Source: Thermaerobacter sp. FW80
GTDB lineage: Bacteria; Bacillota; Sulfobacillia; Thermaerobacterales; Thermaerobacteraceae
Direction of reading: 5' to 3'
Length of the DNA stretch: 64,000 nt
NCBI RefSeq assembly: GCF_004634385.1
Contig: NZ_CP037895.1
Location: 2,331,245 to 2,395,244, forward strand
The position numbers and the translations under genes were made by a program. Each line of letters opens with the position of its first letter. Position 1 is the first letter of the stretch. Shown here piece by piece: positions 29,113-37,089 of the stretch. The notes below the pieces were generated by a model. It did not search any database, had not been told where the DNA came from, and saw only the letters and a list, made by a program, of their open reading frames with translations.

Positions 29113-29553
29113 ATGCCACCGCAGGAGGATCGGGAGGGACGCGGACCGTCCCCCGGGCCGACACGCCGGGCGTCGTCCGCGCCGGCCGCCCCCGCCGGGC
29201 GCCAGCCTTCGTTCCAGCAACCGGCCCTGTTCGCCACCTTTCGGGACGTGGACGGCGCCCAGCGGGCCGCGGAGGCCCTGAAGGAGGCCGGCTACCGGGA
29301 CGTGCAGATCGACCGGCTGGAACCGGTGCGGGAAGAACGCGGCGACCTGACGGACCAGCCGGTCCCCGAGACCCTGACCGGCGCCATGGATCGCGACCGC
29401 CGCGCGCTGGCGGCCATGGACCCCACCGTCAGCGGCCTCGCCGACGACGAACTGGTCGGCGCCATGCCGTACCTGCTGGTGGTGCCGCTGGCCGACGGCC
29501 AGAGTCGGCAGCGGGCAGCCGCCATCGTGCGCCGCCACGGCGGACGGGTGTAG
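29113..29553 (+). CDS. Hypothetical protein, stress-protein-like N-terminal fold
   Basis: 146 residues from the ATG at 29113, with GAGGAGGT upstream; a lone plus-strand gene among minus-strand ones. After a 30-residue Pro/Ala-rich lead, the pattern LFATFRDVDGAQRAAEALKE then AGYRDVQIDRLEP is a beta-alpha-beta unit like the general-stress-protein/YflT type, where a short helix and strand report on dosage or stress. The rest (LVGAMPYLLVVPLADGQSR; AAAIVRRHGGRV) repeats a strand-helix pattern, so the protein may be a small two-repeat fold. No catalytic residues are evident. Function unknown. Confidence 0.7.
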   Translation: MPPQEDREGRGPSPGPTRRASSAPAAPAGRQPSFQQPALFATFRDVDGAQRAAEALKEAGYRDVQIDRLEPVREERGDLTDQPVPETLTGAMDRDRRALAAMDPTVSGLADDELVGAMPYLLVVPLADGQSRQRAAAIVRRHGGRV

Positions 29554-29560
29554 GCACCCA

Positions 29561-30907
29561 TCAGGCGCCGGTCGTCGCCCGCGCCGCCGCGGACGCCGGC
29601 CGGCGCAGGGCGGGATGGGTGAAGGACAGCACGGCGGGGACCAGGAACAGCACCGAGATCGCTCCCATGGCGCCCGGGAGGGACCCCAGGGCCTGCTCCA
29701 GCCACCCCGCCAGCAAGGGGCTGACCGTCATCCCGACGTAGATCACCGCATTGCGGGTCGCCTCCACGCGCCCGAGGTAGGCGGGATCGGTGGCCTCCTG
29801 GACCCAGGCCACCTGGGGGGCGAGGAAGGCGGCATTGCTGACGCCCATCAGCACGTAGGTCGCCAACGCGACGGTGAAGTCCCGCGTCCCGGCGAGGATC
29901 ACCAGGGCCAGCCAGGCACCCAGGTACCCCACGCCGATGACGACGTGGCGGGGCCAGACCTTGCCCCGGCGGGCGACGACGGCGTTCCCCGCGATCATGC
30001 CGACGCCCATGGCGGCCAACAGCACGCCCCACCGCTCGGGCGGCACCCCCAGCAGCATGGGGACGGCCTTCTGCAACAGGGCGTTGGCACCGTTGGCGCC
30101 CCACGCGAAGCTGCCCATCAGCAGGAGGAGGGCCCACACCGTGCGGTTCTGCCGGTGGTAGCGAAGGCCGACCAGCACGTCCCTGCCCACCCCGGCCAGG
30201 CCGCGGGTCGCGGGCCACAGGCCTCCCAGGGCAGCCTCGTCCAGGGGCAGGTGGGCCAGCTGCCAGGCCGAGACCAGGTAGGAGAGCGCGTCCAGCCAGA
30301 AGGCCGGCGCCATGTACAGCACCGGATGCAGGGCGCGCCCGGCGGCGATCAGCGCGGTGGCGCCCACCGGGGCCAGGATGTCGATGAAGGAGCGGGTCGC
30401 CGAGTGGTAGGCGTTGGCCTCCGGCAGGGCATCGCGGCTCACCACCGCCGGCAGCGTGCTGCGCCACGCCGGGAAGAAGAAGGTGCTGGCGGTACCCACC
30501 ACCAGGGCCGCCAGGTACACCTGCCAGAGCTCCGTCGCCCACGGCACCAGCAGCACGGCGACGGCGCGGACCAGGTCGCTGACCACCATCACCGTGCGCC
30601 GCGGCCAGCGATCGGCCAGCGCGCCGGCCAAAAGCCCCAGCACCGCCTGGGGCAGGTGCTGGGCCATCAGGACGAGGCCGATGGCCATGGGCTGCTGGGG
30701 GAAGCGGTCCAGCACCAGGGTGGCCAGCGCGACGGCGTTGAGCCGGTCGCCCGCCCAGGACACCGCCATCGCCAACCAGTACCGCCGGTAGGCCTCGAAC
30801 CGCTGCAGCAGCTCGAAGAACCCGTAGGACTTCACGGCGTTCGCAGCGGGCTCGCCGGCGTCGCCGCGCGGCGCGCGGCCACGGGGCGCCTCCCCTCCAC
30901 GACCCAA
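29561..30907 (-). CDS. MFS efflux permease (MFS_3/enterobactin-exporter type)
   Basis: Major facilitator of about 12 transmembrane helices, 448 residues. The TTG at 30907 has AAGGAG 8 nt upstream. Helix 1 contains YWLAMAVSWAGDRLNAVAL. The loop 2-3 motif is GALADRWPRRTVMVVSDL (the MFS GxxxDRxxRR signature). Helix 5 holds FFFPAWRSTLPAVVSRDALP, typical of the EntS/MFS_3 group, which usually exports small metabolites or drugs. The stop lies 8 bp from the end of the convergent 29113 gene. It may share a transcript with selB, whose stop is 116 bp upstream, but a functional link is not evident. Confidence 0.87.
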   Translation of the reverse strand: MGRGGEAPRGRAPRGDAGEPAANAVKSYGFFELLQRFEAYRRYWLAMAVSWAGDRLNAVALATLVLDRFPQQPMAIGLVLMAQHLPQAVLGLLAGALADRWPRRTVMVVSDLVRAVAVLLVPWATELWQVYLAALVVGTASTFFFPAWRSTLPAVVSRDALPEANAYHSATRSFIDILAPVGATALIAAGRALHPVLYMAPAFWLDALSYLVSAWQLAHLPLDEAALGGLWPATRGLAGVGRDVLVGLRYHRQNRTVWALLLLMGSFAWGANGANALLQKAVPMLLGVPPERWGVLLAAMGVGMIAGNAVVARRGKVWPRHVVIGVGYLGAWLALVILAGTRDFTVALATYVLMGVSNAAFLAPQVAWVQEATDPAYLGRVEATRNAVIYVGMTVSPLLAGWLEQALGSLPGAMGAISVLFLVPAVLSFTHPALRRPASAAARATTGA

Positions 30908-31023
30908 GGCCGACGCTCCTTCCTCCGCCGAAGGGCCGCCGCCCGTCTCTCCGCGCGGGTCCTGGCACTCGGTTCCTCTGGGTCGGCGGCACCGTTGCCA
31001 TTCGATGTCGACCCAGGGACTTC

Positions 31024-33141
31024 CTACCTGGATCGGGTCCCATCTTCATCTCCGGGCTCATCGTCAGGGCCGCCGACCACCCGTCGCAGGTCGCCCTCGC
31101 GCCGCGTCCAGCGGCGGCGGTCGAAGTACTCCAGGAGGGGCAGCGCCCACTTGCGCGTCACGCCCAGCGCGTCCCGCGCCTGGGCGACGGTGAAGGGCCC
31201 GACCTGCCGCTCCAGCGCCACCAGGCGCCGCCAGGCGTCGACCAGCGCCTCGGGCGTGAACCACAAGCCGGTGTCCACGCGCACCACCCGACCCTGCCGC
31301 TCCAGGATGCTCAGCAGCCCCAGCGCGTCGGCGACGGGGACGCCGGCCGCCGCCGCGGCCTCCTCGGCGCTGGCCGGCGGAGCCAGCCCGCCCTGCCGAT
31401 AGACGGCGGCGAGCCGCTCGAGGTGCTGGCGGGCGGCGGCCGTCCCGCCGGGTTCCCAATCGGGCAGACGCAGCCGGTCGTCGTCGGCGGCCAGCACGCC
31501 GGCGGCGATCCACGTCTCCAAGAGCGCCTGCAGCCCCGCCCTCGCCTCGGCCTCCGGCACGGGCCGGTCGCCGGTTCGCGCATCCGCGGCGCCCCGGGCC
31601 GCACGCCAGAGGGCATGCAGCAGGGCGTCGCGGCTCATGCCGGCCTCCAGCGGGCGTTCCCGGTGGTGACGCTCCAGGGCGGCGCGCGCGTGCCGGGCCA
31701 GGGCCTCGGCCGCGGGCGCGGCCACCCAGTGGCCGCCGGGCAAGGAGCGGACGCGCCCCGCCGCCTCGGCGCGGGCGAGGGCCTGCTCGATGCGCCGCAT
31801 GGGCTGACCCAGCTCCCGGGCCAGGGCGGTGGCGGGGCGCGGCAGCCCGGCCCGCTCCAGGCGGGCCGTCAAGCCGTCGGCCGGGTCGTCGGCGAGGAAG
31901 GCGACCAGCCACCGGCCCGGCGCGTGGCGCCGCGACCAGACCCGGCCCACGTCGGCCACGACGCCGCCCCCGGCGGTGCGCGCCGGCGAGTAGGTGCGCA
32001 CGACGAACCGGTCGCCGGGCGCGACGACCAGGGGTTCCTCCAGGCGGATCAGCGCCCAGCCCGCCTCGCCCGGCTGCCAGGGACGCACCGGCTCCAAGAG
32101 GCGCACGCGGCCCAGCACCTCGGCGGCGCCGGCGTGGACCCGCACCCGCTCCTGGTGGCGCAGGGGCCAGGGCGCGCGGGGCAGCCACTGGAGGCGTACC
32201 GCCAGCCACCGGGTGGCCTCCAAGGTGCCGGGACGAACCAGGACCTGCCCGCGGTGCAGCGCCTGATGGTCCACGCCGACCAGGTTGGCCGCCACCCGCT
32301 GACCGGCCACGGCCTCCTCCACCTCGCGACCGTGGACCTGGAGGTGCCGGATGCGCGCGGTCATCCCTCCGGGCTGCACCTCGACCCGGTCGCCGACCCG
32401 CACCCTCCCTGCCACCAGGGTCCCGGTGACCACGGGACCGAAGCCGGGGAGGGTGAAGGCGCGATCGATGGGCAGCCGCAGGAGGCCGTCGGCATCCCGG
32501 CCCGGCACCCGTCGCGCCGCGTCCTCCAGGGCCGTCAGCAGCCGATCGAGGCCCTGGCCCGTCGGCGGCGCCACCCGGACCACCGGCGCCTCGGCGAGGA
32601 AGGTGTCCCGGAGGTGGGCCCGCACGTCCTCCTCCACGAGGTCGAGCCATGCCGGGTCGTCCACCAGATCCACCTTGGTCAGCACCACTAGGCCGTGCCG
32701 GACGCCCAGCAGCTGCAGGATGTCCAGGTGCTCGACGGTCTGCGGCATCACGCCCTCGTCCGCCGCGACCACCAGCAGCACCAGGTCCATCCCGTGGACG
32801 CCGGCGGCCATGTTGTGGACGAACCGCTCGTGGCCGGGGACGTCGACGATGGCGGCCGGGCGGCCGCTGGGCAGGCGGAAGGGCGCGAAGCCCAGGTCGA
32901 TGGAGATGCCGCGCCGCTTCTCCTCCTGCAGGCGGTCGGTGTCGACGCCGGTCAGGGCGCGGACCAGGGTGGTCTTGCCGTGGTCCACGTGGCCCGCGGT
33001 GCCGATCACCAGGGGCGGCGGCCCCGCGGGCGCGGAGGCCGCCGTAGTGCCGGCCTCCCCGGCGGCGGCACCAGACCGGGGCGCGGTCATCCCGCCGCCC
33101 TTCCCCGCGCCGGGGGACGCGCTGTCGCTCGGCCCGTTCAT
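31024..33141 (-). CDS. selB: Selenocysteine-specific elongation factor SelB
   Basis: GTPase that delivers Sec-tRNA(Sec) to the ribosome at UGA codons marked by a SECIS hairpin. 705 residues from the ATG at 33141 (an ATG at 33090 is an alternative). G1 is [18 protein letters not shown]3 [12 protein letters not shown] and G4 TKVDLVDD. Switch region [13 protein letters not shown] matches SelB rather than EF-Tu. Domains II and III follow, then four winged-helix repeats that bind SECIS RNA, ending [20 protein letters not shown]. It implies selenoproteins in the genome, but selA, selD and tRNA-Sec are not in this window. Confidence 0.94.
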   Translation of the reverse strand: MNGPSDSASPGAGKGGGMTAPRSGAAAGEAGTTAASAPAGPPPLVIGTAGHVDHGKTTLVRALTGVDTDRLQEEKRRGISIDLGFAPFRLPSGRPAAIVDVPGHERFVHNMAAGVHGMDLVLLVVAADEGVMPQTVEHLDILQLLGVRHGLVVLTKVDLVDDPAWLDLVEEDVRAHLRDTFLAEAPVVRVAPPTGQGLDRLLTALEDAARRVPGRDADGLLRLPIDRAFTLPGFGPVVTGTLVAGRVRVGDRVEVQPGGMTARIRHLQVHGREVEEAVAGQRVAANLVGVDHQALHRGQVLVRPGTLEATRWLAVRLQWLPRAPWPLRHQERVRVHAGAAEVLGRVRLLEPVRPWQPGEAGWALIRLEEPLVVAPGDRFVVRTYSPARTAGGGVVADVGRVWSRRHAPGRWLVAFLADDPADGLTARLERAGLPRPATALARELGQPMRRIEQALARAEAAGRVRSLPGGHWVAAPAAEALARHARAALERHHRERPLEAGMSRDALLHALWRAARGAADARTGDRPVPEAEARAGLQALLETWIAAGVLAADDDRLRLPDWEPGGTAAARQHLERLAAVYRQGGLAPPASAEEAAAAAGVPVADALGLLSILERQGRVVRVDTGLWFTPEALVDAWRRLVALERQVGPFTVAQARDALGVTRKWALPLLEYFDRRRWTRREGDLRRVVGGPDDEPGDEDGTRSR

Positions 33142-33227
33142 CGCACCATCGCCTCCGTCGCCTCCTGCCTCATGGCGCGCCCCTGCGCATGGCACGCCCG
33201 TGCCCGGACGGCCCACCGCCCGTTTCG

Positions 33228-33256
33228 TTGACAGGGCGCATCCCCGCCACTATAAT
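33228..33256 (+). promoter_or_regulatory. Fully consensus SigA promoter upstream of tRNA-Pro
   Basis: TTGACA (33228-33233), 17-bp spacer, TATAAT (33251-33256): a 12/12 match with optimal spacing, as expected for a strong stable-RNA promoter. The start would be near 33263, leaving a leader of about 160 nt before the tRNA. It also lies about 90 bp from the divergent selB start. Confidence 0.92.
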
Positions 33257-33423
33257 GCCAGTTGCGGTTCGCGCGCCTCGACCGTCGGCCGCTGCGGGGC
33301 TGCCTCCCGCTCCGCCGGCGGGGCCGCGGGGCGTCGCGGTCGGCGGCGTCCCGGCGGCGGGGGCCGCGGTCGTCCCGGCCGTGCGCGCCGGGGCGTCAAG
33401 ACGGCGTTCGTTCGCCATCGCTG

Positions 33424-33501
33424 CGGGCCGTAGCGCAGCTTGGTTAGCGCGCCACGTTCGGGACGTGGAGGTCGCCGGTTCAAATCCGGCCGGCCCGACC
33501 A
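33424..33501 (+). tRNA. tRNA-Pro (anticodon CGG), CCA encoded
   Basis: Complete cloverleaf of 78 nt. The acceptor stem is CGGGCCG with CGGCCCG, the D stem GCGC/GCGC with loop AGCTTGGTTA. The anticodon stem is CCACG/CGTGG with loop TTCGGGA (anticodon CGG). The T stem is GCCGG/CCGGC with loop TTCAAAT. Discriminator A and an encoded CCA end the gene. CGG reads CCG, a frequent proline codon in this GC-rich genome. Consensus promoter upstream; hairpins follow at 33541 and 33600. Confidence 0.97.
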
Positions 33502-33540
33502 CCTGCGCCGGTGGACGCGTCCCACCGGCACCGCCGCAGG

Positions 33541-33567
33541 GCCTCGCGGGTCCGACCCCCGCGAGGC
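33541..33567 (+). terminator. Hairpin downstream of tRNA-Pro
   Basis: Stem GCCTCGCGGG / CCCGCGAGGC with a 7-nt loop, 40 bp after the tRNA. No clear U-run follows, so it is a processing or weak termination structure by position. Confidence 0.5.
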
Positions 33568-33599
33568 CGTTGATGTCGCAAGTCGCAGAATTGGGTGAC

Positions 33600-33654
33600 G
33601 ACGGGACGGCCCGACCGGCACCGCATCGCGCGGTGCCGGTCGGGCCGTCCCGTC
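33600..33654. terminator. 25-bp perfect inverted repeat between tRNA-Pro and Nudix gene
   Basis: Left arm 33600-33624 and right arm 33630-33654 are exact reverse complements over 25 bp with loop ATCGC. It sits between two converging transcripts (tRNA-Pro, plus; Nudix gene, minus), where a bidirectional terminator is expected. It lacks U-tracts on both sides. The length and perfection are the most extreme in the window. Confidence 0.6.
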
Positions 33655-33751
33655 CTGGGGGGTTGCGCCCCGCCGCGGCGCCAGCGGCCGTTCGCCAAGC
33701 CGGCCGGCGCCGCCCCCGCCGGTGGCGCGGCGGTCGTCGCTGCGCAGCTCC

Positions 33752-34573
33752 TCAGCGCGGAGGGGCCGGGGCGGTGGAGGCATCGGTCTCCGCCGTCGCC
33801 TGCCCGCTACTCCCCCCGGGGTCCGCGGGCGACCGGTCGTCCGCCGGCGAAGCGTCGGCTGCCCGGCCTTCCCTGCCGCCCGGCGCGGCCGCATCGGCGG
33901 CGACCGCCGGTGCCGGGGCCGGCGCATCGGCACCGTCGCCTTCCGCCGCATCATCCCCGGCCGCCCCCGAGCCTCCGGTCGGCTCGCCCGTCGCCCGGTC
34001 CGGCGTGGCCTCCGCCGCGCCCGACGCGGCGCCCTCCTGGGCCGCAGCGGCGTCCCGTGCCCCCTCGGCGGCGGTCCGCTGCGCCGCGATGGCCTGCCGC
34101 GCCGCCTCCAGCGTCGGCACCAGGTTCTCGTAGGTGCAGCGCCGGATCGCCTCGTCCAGCGACAGCCACGCCGCGTCCCGCAGCTCCTCGCGCTGGACCC
34201 GCAATCCCCCGTTCAGCGCGCGGACGAGGAAGTAGTGGACGGTCTTCTCCACCTCCTCCTCGCCGTCGCGGAACCGGTACCGCACCGAGGGGAGCGGCGC
34301 CTCGATGGCGCCGACGATCCCCGTCTCCTCCCGGATCTCGCGCAGGGCTGCGGCCTCCGGCGTCTCCCCTGGCTCGATGCCGCCCTTGGGCAGCGCCCAG
34401 TGCCCGTAGGCGTCCAGGATCATCAAGACCTCGACGGCGGGGCCGGATCCGCCGGGTTCGTCCCCCCTGGAGGCCGCGTCCGGGTCCGAGGCCGCCGATC
34501 CCGTGGCGATCGGCCAGGCCGGGGTCCCGGCGCGCCGGTACACCACGCCGCCGGCGGCATGGCGCTCGATCAT
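33752..34573 (-). CDS. Nudix hydrolase with long disordered tail
   Basis: Hydrolase of nucleoside-diphosphate-linked compounds. The ATG at 34573 follows TAGGAGGGG. The Nudix box is complete in the first 115 residues: GGIEPGETPEAAAL followed directly by REIREETGI fits Gx5Ex7REUxEExGU. Flanking strands (VLMILDAYGHWALPKGG; VEKTVHYFLVRALNG) suit a MutT/ADP-ribose or diadenosine-type enzyme; the substrate is not resolved. After about residue 170 an Ala/Asp/Pro-rich tail of 100 residues follows. The ISLre2 element begins 28 bp upstream of the ATG, so the native promoter has been separated from this gene. Confidence 0.88.
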   Translation of the reverse strand: MIERHAAGGVVYRRAGTPAWPIATGSAASDPDAASRGDEPGGSGPAVEVLMILDAYGHWALPKGGIEPGETPEAAALREIREETGIVGAIEAPLPSVRYRFRDGEEEVEKTVHYFLVRALNGGLRVQREELRDAAWLSLDEAIRRCTYENLVPTLEAARQAIAAQRTAAEGARDAAAAQEGAASGAAEATPDRATGEPTGGSGAAGDDAAEGDGADAPAPAPAVAADAAAPGGREGRAADASPADDRSPADPGGSSGQATAETDASTAPAPPR

Positions 34574-34591
34574 CGTCGATCCCCTCCTACC

Positions 34592-34600
34592 CGCGGCTGG
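34592..34600 (+). repeat. 9-bp target-site duplication, left copy
   Basis: CGCGGCTGG immediately before the left inverted repeat of the insertion sequence; the same 9 bp recur at 36189-36197. The base before it is C on the left, and C also closes the right inverted repeat, so a 10-bp reading is possible. Confidence 0.88.
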
Positions 34601-34624
34601 GTCCGTGTAACGTTTCGGTAGGTG
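34601..34624 (+). repeat. Left terminal inverted repeat of the IS
   Basis: Begins GTCCGTGTAACG. It matches the reverse complement of the right end at 21 of 24 positions (differences at positions 9, 15 and 20). Confidence 0.88.
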
Positions 34625-34645
34625 AGGGTCGAGGCAAATAGAAAA

Positions 34646-34710
34646 GGCCTCACCCGGAGGCTGTCCCTGCATCGGGACGGCTTCCCCAGCGGCAGTCGGA
34701 GGGTGAGGCC
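34646..34710 (+). promoter_or_regulatory. Stem-loop that hides the transposase ribosome site
   Basis: Arms GGCCTCACCC (34646-34655) and GGGTGAGGCC (34701-34710) flank a second, inner hairpin. The 3' arm contains the ribosome site GGGTGAGG just before the ATG at 34713. Read-through transcripts from outside would therefore be folded and poorly translated, a protection known from other insertion sequences. Read on the minus strand the same hairpin is followed by TTTTCT and could terminate transcripts leaving the IS toward the Nudix gene. Confidence 0.7.
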
Positions 34711-34712
34711 CC

Positions 34713-36143
34713 ATGCTCAGCATACACGCTGTGCGCGAACTTTTCCTCCAGACATTGCGGGAACTGGCGGAGCTGGTGACGGAGGACCGATCGTTTGGCG
34801 AACTGGAGGAAGCCGTTCAGCGGCTCAGCGGCCGGCTGACACTGCGGCTGCTGGAGTGGGTGTTGGCCGGGATCGATGAGCGACTGATGCAGGAGCGGGA
34901 CCCGAGCCGATATGAGTGCCTGGATACGCGGGAGCGGGTCCTGGACACGCCGCTGGGCGAGTTGCAGGTGAAGCGACGTTACTACCGGGACCGGGCGACG
35001 GGCCAGGGTGTGTTCTTGCTGGATGAAGCACTGGGCTTGGAATCGCGGCGGCGACTGTCGCCGCGGCTGGAAGCGCTGTGCCGGCGGCTCGCGACGGAGA
35101 TGCCGTATCACCGAGCGGCGGCGGTCCTGCGGGAGTTGACGGCGGGGCAGGCACCGGCGCGGGCGATGACGGTGTGGCGGGCGTCCCAACGGGCGGGGCG
35201 CCGGTTGAAGGAGGCGGCGGAGCGGCTACGGCGGTCGGTGTTCGTGGAGGGCCAGGTGCCGGAAGGCCGGCGCCGGAGCGTCGAGCTGCATGCCGAAGCG
35301 GACGAGGTTTATCTGCGGGGTCGAGGGCAACCGGTGGTGTTGAAGCTGGGGGTCGCGTACGAAGGCAAGCAAGCCGTGGGTTCGAACCGGCAAGCGCTGC
35401 GGGAGCGGCGGGTCGTGGCGGGGGTGATGCCGGGGACGGCCTTTTGGGAGCAGGCGAGCGCCTATTGGGGGACGCACTGGGATCTGAGCGCGGTCCAGGC
35501 TTGTTACCTCGGAGGCGATGGGGCGCATTGGGTCAAGCAGGGGTTGCAGTACTTCCCCCGCGCGTGTTACCGGCTGGATCCGTTCCACCTGCGGCGAGCC
35601 CTGCGGGAGGCGTTATCGCCTTCCGAGGAGACGTACGCCCAGGTGTGCCGGGCCATCGAAGCGGGGGATTGGGCGGGCGTGGAGTCGGCGCTTCGCCAGA
35701 CGCTACGGGGGCGGCGTGGTCCGGCGCGGGAGCGCTTGTTGCGGCTGCGCGGCTACTTGCGGGAGCACTGGGACGGGATTGTGGCTTCTGGGGAAGCGCC
35801 GCGGCTGGGGGCGATCGAAGCGGAGGTCTTTCACGTCCTTGCGCGACGGATGAAACGGCATGGGGCGCGTTGGAGTGAACGCGGCGCCGACCACTTGGCG
35901 CGGCTCTTGAGCGAACGCGTGGACCCCCACTGGCGCGCGGTCCTCGGCGGCCGGCCCCTGCAGATTTCGCCCGGCGTGCGGCAGGCGACACGCCAGGCCG
36001 TTCAGCGCGTGATGCGCCAGCTCGAGGAGGACCCAGCCCGTTGGCTGCGTGCCCGCATCCCAGCGCTCACCGGGCCGCATGCGACCAAACCCTGGGTTCA
36101 GGTGCTGCGCGACCTGGCCCATGTCCACGCACCGGTGGCTTGA
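34713..36143 (+). CDS. ISLre2-family transposase
   Basis: 476-residue transposase of the UPF0236/ISLre2 family, the normal length. Family features in order are: an N-terminal helical region; DTPLGELQVKRRYYRDRATG, a beta strand before the catalytic core; ELHAEADEVYLRGRG with a candidate first Asp; YLGGDGAHWVKQGLQYFP with the family-typical GDGAxW motif; LDPFHLRRAL with another conserved Asp/His pair; and a C-terminal helical domain ending RDLAHVHAPVA. The frame is intact, so the enzyme is probably active. Its ribosome site lies in a stem-loop. Confidence 0.93.
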   Translation: MLSIHAVRELFLQTLRELAELVTEDRSFGELEEAVQRLSGRLTLRLLEWVLAGIDERLMQERDPSRYECLDTRERVLDTPLGELQVKRRYYRDRATGQGVFLLDEALGLESRRRLSPRLEALCRRLATEMPYHRAAAVLRELTAGQAPARAMTVWRASQRAGRRLKEAAERLRRSVFVEGQVPEGRRRSVELHAEADEVYLRGRGQPVVLKLGVAYEGKQAVGSNRQALRERRVVAGVMPGTAFWEQASAYWGTHWDLSAVQACYLGGDGAHWVKQGLQYFPRACYRLDPFHLRRALREALSPSEETYAQVCRAIEAGDWAGVESALRQTLRGRRGPARERLLRLRGYLREHWDGIVASGEAPRLGAIEAEVFHVLARRMKRHGARWSERGADHLARLLSERVDPHWRAVLGGRPLQISPGVRQATRQAVQRVMRQLEEDPARWLRARIPALTGPHATKPWVQVLRDLAHVHAPVA

Positions 36144-36164
36144 CAGCCGATTCACCGCTGGGGG

Positions 36165-36188
36165 CACCCACCGGAACGTGACACGGAC
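36165..36188 (+). repeat. Right terminal inverted repeat of the IS
   Basis: Ends GTGACACGGAC; reverse complement of the left end with three mismatches in 24. Confidence 0.88.
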
Positions 36189-36197
36189 CGCGGCTGG
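36189..36197 (+). repeat. 9-bp target-site duplication, right copy
   Basis: CGCGGCTGG, identical to 34592-34600. Confidence 0.88.
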
Positions 36198-36226
36198 TTG
36201 GCGATCCAAAGGATGGATGGACCTCA

Positions 36227-36235
36227 TGGTATAAT
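36227..36235 (+). promoter_or_regulatory. Extended -10 promoter of the XRE gene
   Basis: TGGTATAAT, a perfect TATAAT with TGn extension, 43 bp upstream of the start codon. No good -35 at 17 bp. The IS right end lies about 40 bp upstream, so any upstream activator site would have been displaced. Confidence 0.72.
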
Positions 36236-36277
36236 GTTAGACGAGCCTGCCGGCTGGCAACCGCCGAGGTGAGCCCG

Positions 36278-36964
36278 GTGGAGGTTGGCAAGCGGATCCG
36301 GGAGCTGCGCCGGCAGCGGGGCATCAGCCTGCGCGACCTGGCACGCCGCTCGGGGGTGTCGAAGGCCTACCTCTCCCAGCTGGAGAACGACCCCGACCGC
36401 AAGCCCTCGGTGGACGTGGTCCTTCGCGTCGCGGCAGCCCTTGGCGTCGGACTGGCCGATCTGGTCGGACCAGCGGCCATCGGGCCGACGGCGCCACCCG
36501 CGCGTGCTGCCGCCGGGGCCCCTGCTCCGTCAGGCCCCGCGCCAAGCGGACCCGCCGCGCCCGCCGCCGAGGGCACCGCCAATCGCCCGACACCGGGGAC
36601 CGACGCAGCCAGCCCCCAGCCGCCGCCGGAGGACGCCATCGCCCTCGCCGCTGCGTCCGCCGAGCCCCCGGGTTCTGCCGGCGTCGTCCGCGGGACGTCC
36701 GCCACCTACCGCCAGCCGCAGCCTGCACGCGCCGCGACCCCTCGTCCCCAGCCCACCGAATCCCAACCGGCGCCGGGCCCCGGCGCCCTCGATCCCGAGA
36801 CCCTGCCCTGGGCGCTGCGGGTCTTCTGGCAGGAGCACCCTGAGGTCCCCGAGGCGGACATCCGGTCCCTGGCCGCCATCACCTGGCACGGGCGCCGTCC
36901 CTTCACCCCGACCGACTACTGGGTGCTGCACCAGGTCCTCACCGGGATGACCCGGGGCCTCTGA
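36278..36964 (+). CDS. XRE-family regulator with long Pro/Ala linker
   Basis: 228-residue regulator. The GTG at 36278 is chosen over the GTG at 36269 because GAGGTGA (36266-36272) gives 5-nt spacing to it. Residues 3-62 are a complete HTH_3 domain (GKRIRELRRQRGISLRDLAR; SGVSKAYLSQLEND; VLRVAAALGVGLADL). A Pro/Ala/Gly linker of about 110 residues follows. A conserved-looking C-terminal module (ALRVFWQEHPEVPEADIRSL; FTPTDYWVLHQVLTGM) may sense a signal or mediate oligomerisation. It is the only regulator on this strand, next to the insertion sequence. Targets unknown. Confidence 0.85.
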   Translation: MEVGKRIRELRRQRGISLRDLARRSGVSKAYLSQLENDPDRKPSVDVVLRVAAALGVGLADLVGPAAIGPTAPPARAAAGAPAPSGPAPSGPAAPAAEGTANRPTPGTDAASPQPPPEDAIALAAASAEPPGSAGVVRGTSATYRQPQPARAATPRPQPTESQPAPGPGALDPETLPWALRVFWQEHPEVPEADIRSLAAITWHGRRPFTPTDYWVLHQVLTGMTRGL

Positions 36965-37089
36965 TCCGCCCGCAGGTCGCCGGGGCGACTTCGGCCGGCG
37001 GCGCCCGCCGAACGGCGGCTGCCCCGTGCCTGCGGGTCCCGCGGGATCCCACCACCGCGGGTCGAAGCCCGGGAGCTCCGCCGGCCGCG

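Larger units (their letters stand above)
34601..36188 (+). mobile_element. Complete ISLre2-family (UPF0236) insertion sequence
   Basis: 1588-bp element with 24-bp imperfect terminal inverted repeats (34601-34624 and 36165-36188, 21/24 matches, both starting GTCCGTGT) and 9-bp direct repeats CGCGGCTGG on either side. One transposase gene fills it. It is visibly less GC-rich than its surroundings. It is inserted 28 bp upstream of the Nudix start codon and about 40 bp upstream of the XRE gene -10 box. The intact ends, open frame and exact target duplication point to a recent insertion. Confidence 0.92.

Noticed and set aside
30908-31023. tRNA-Sec next to selB
   Set aside because: Neither strand folds into the long 95-nt cloverleaf and no T-loop or CCA was found.
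33250-33954. Minus-strand frames over the tRNA-Pro and hairpin region
   Set aside because: They run across the tRNA and perfect palindromes, are Arg/Pro-rich and have no start signals.
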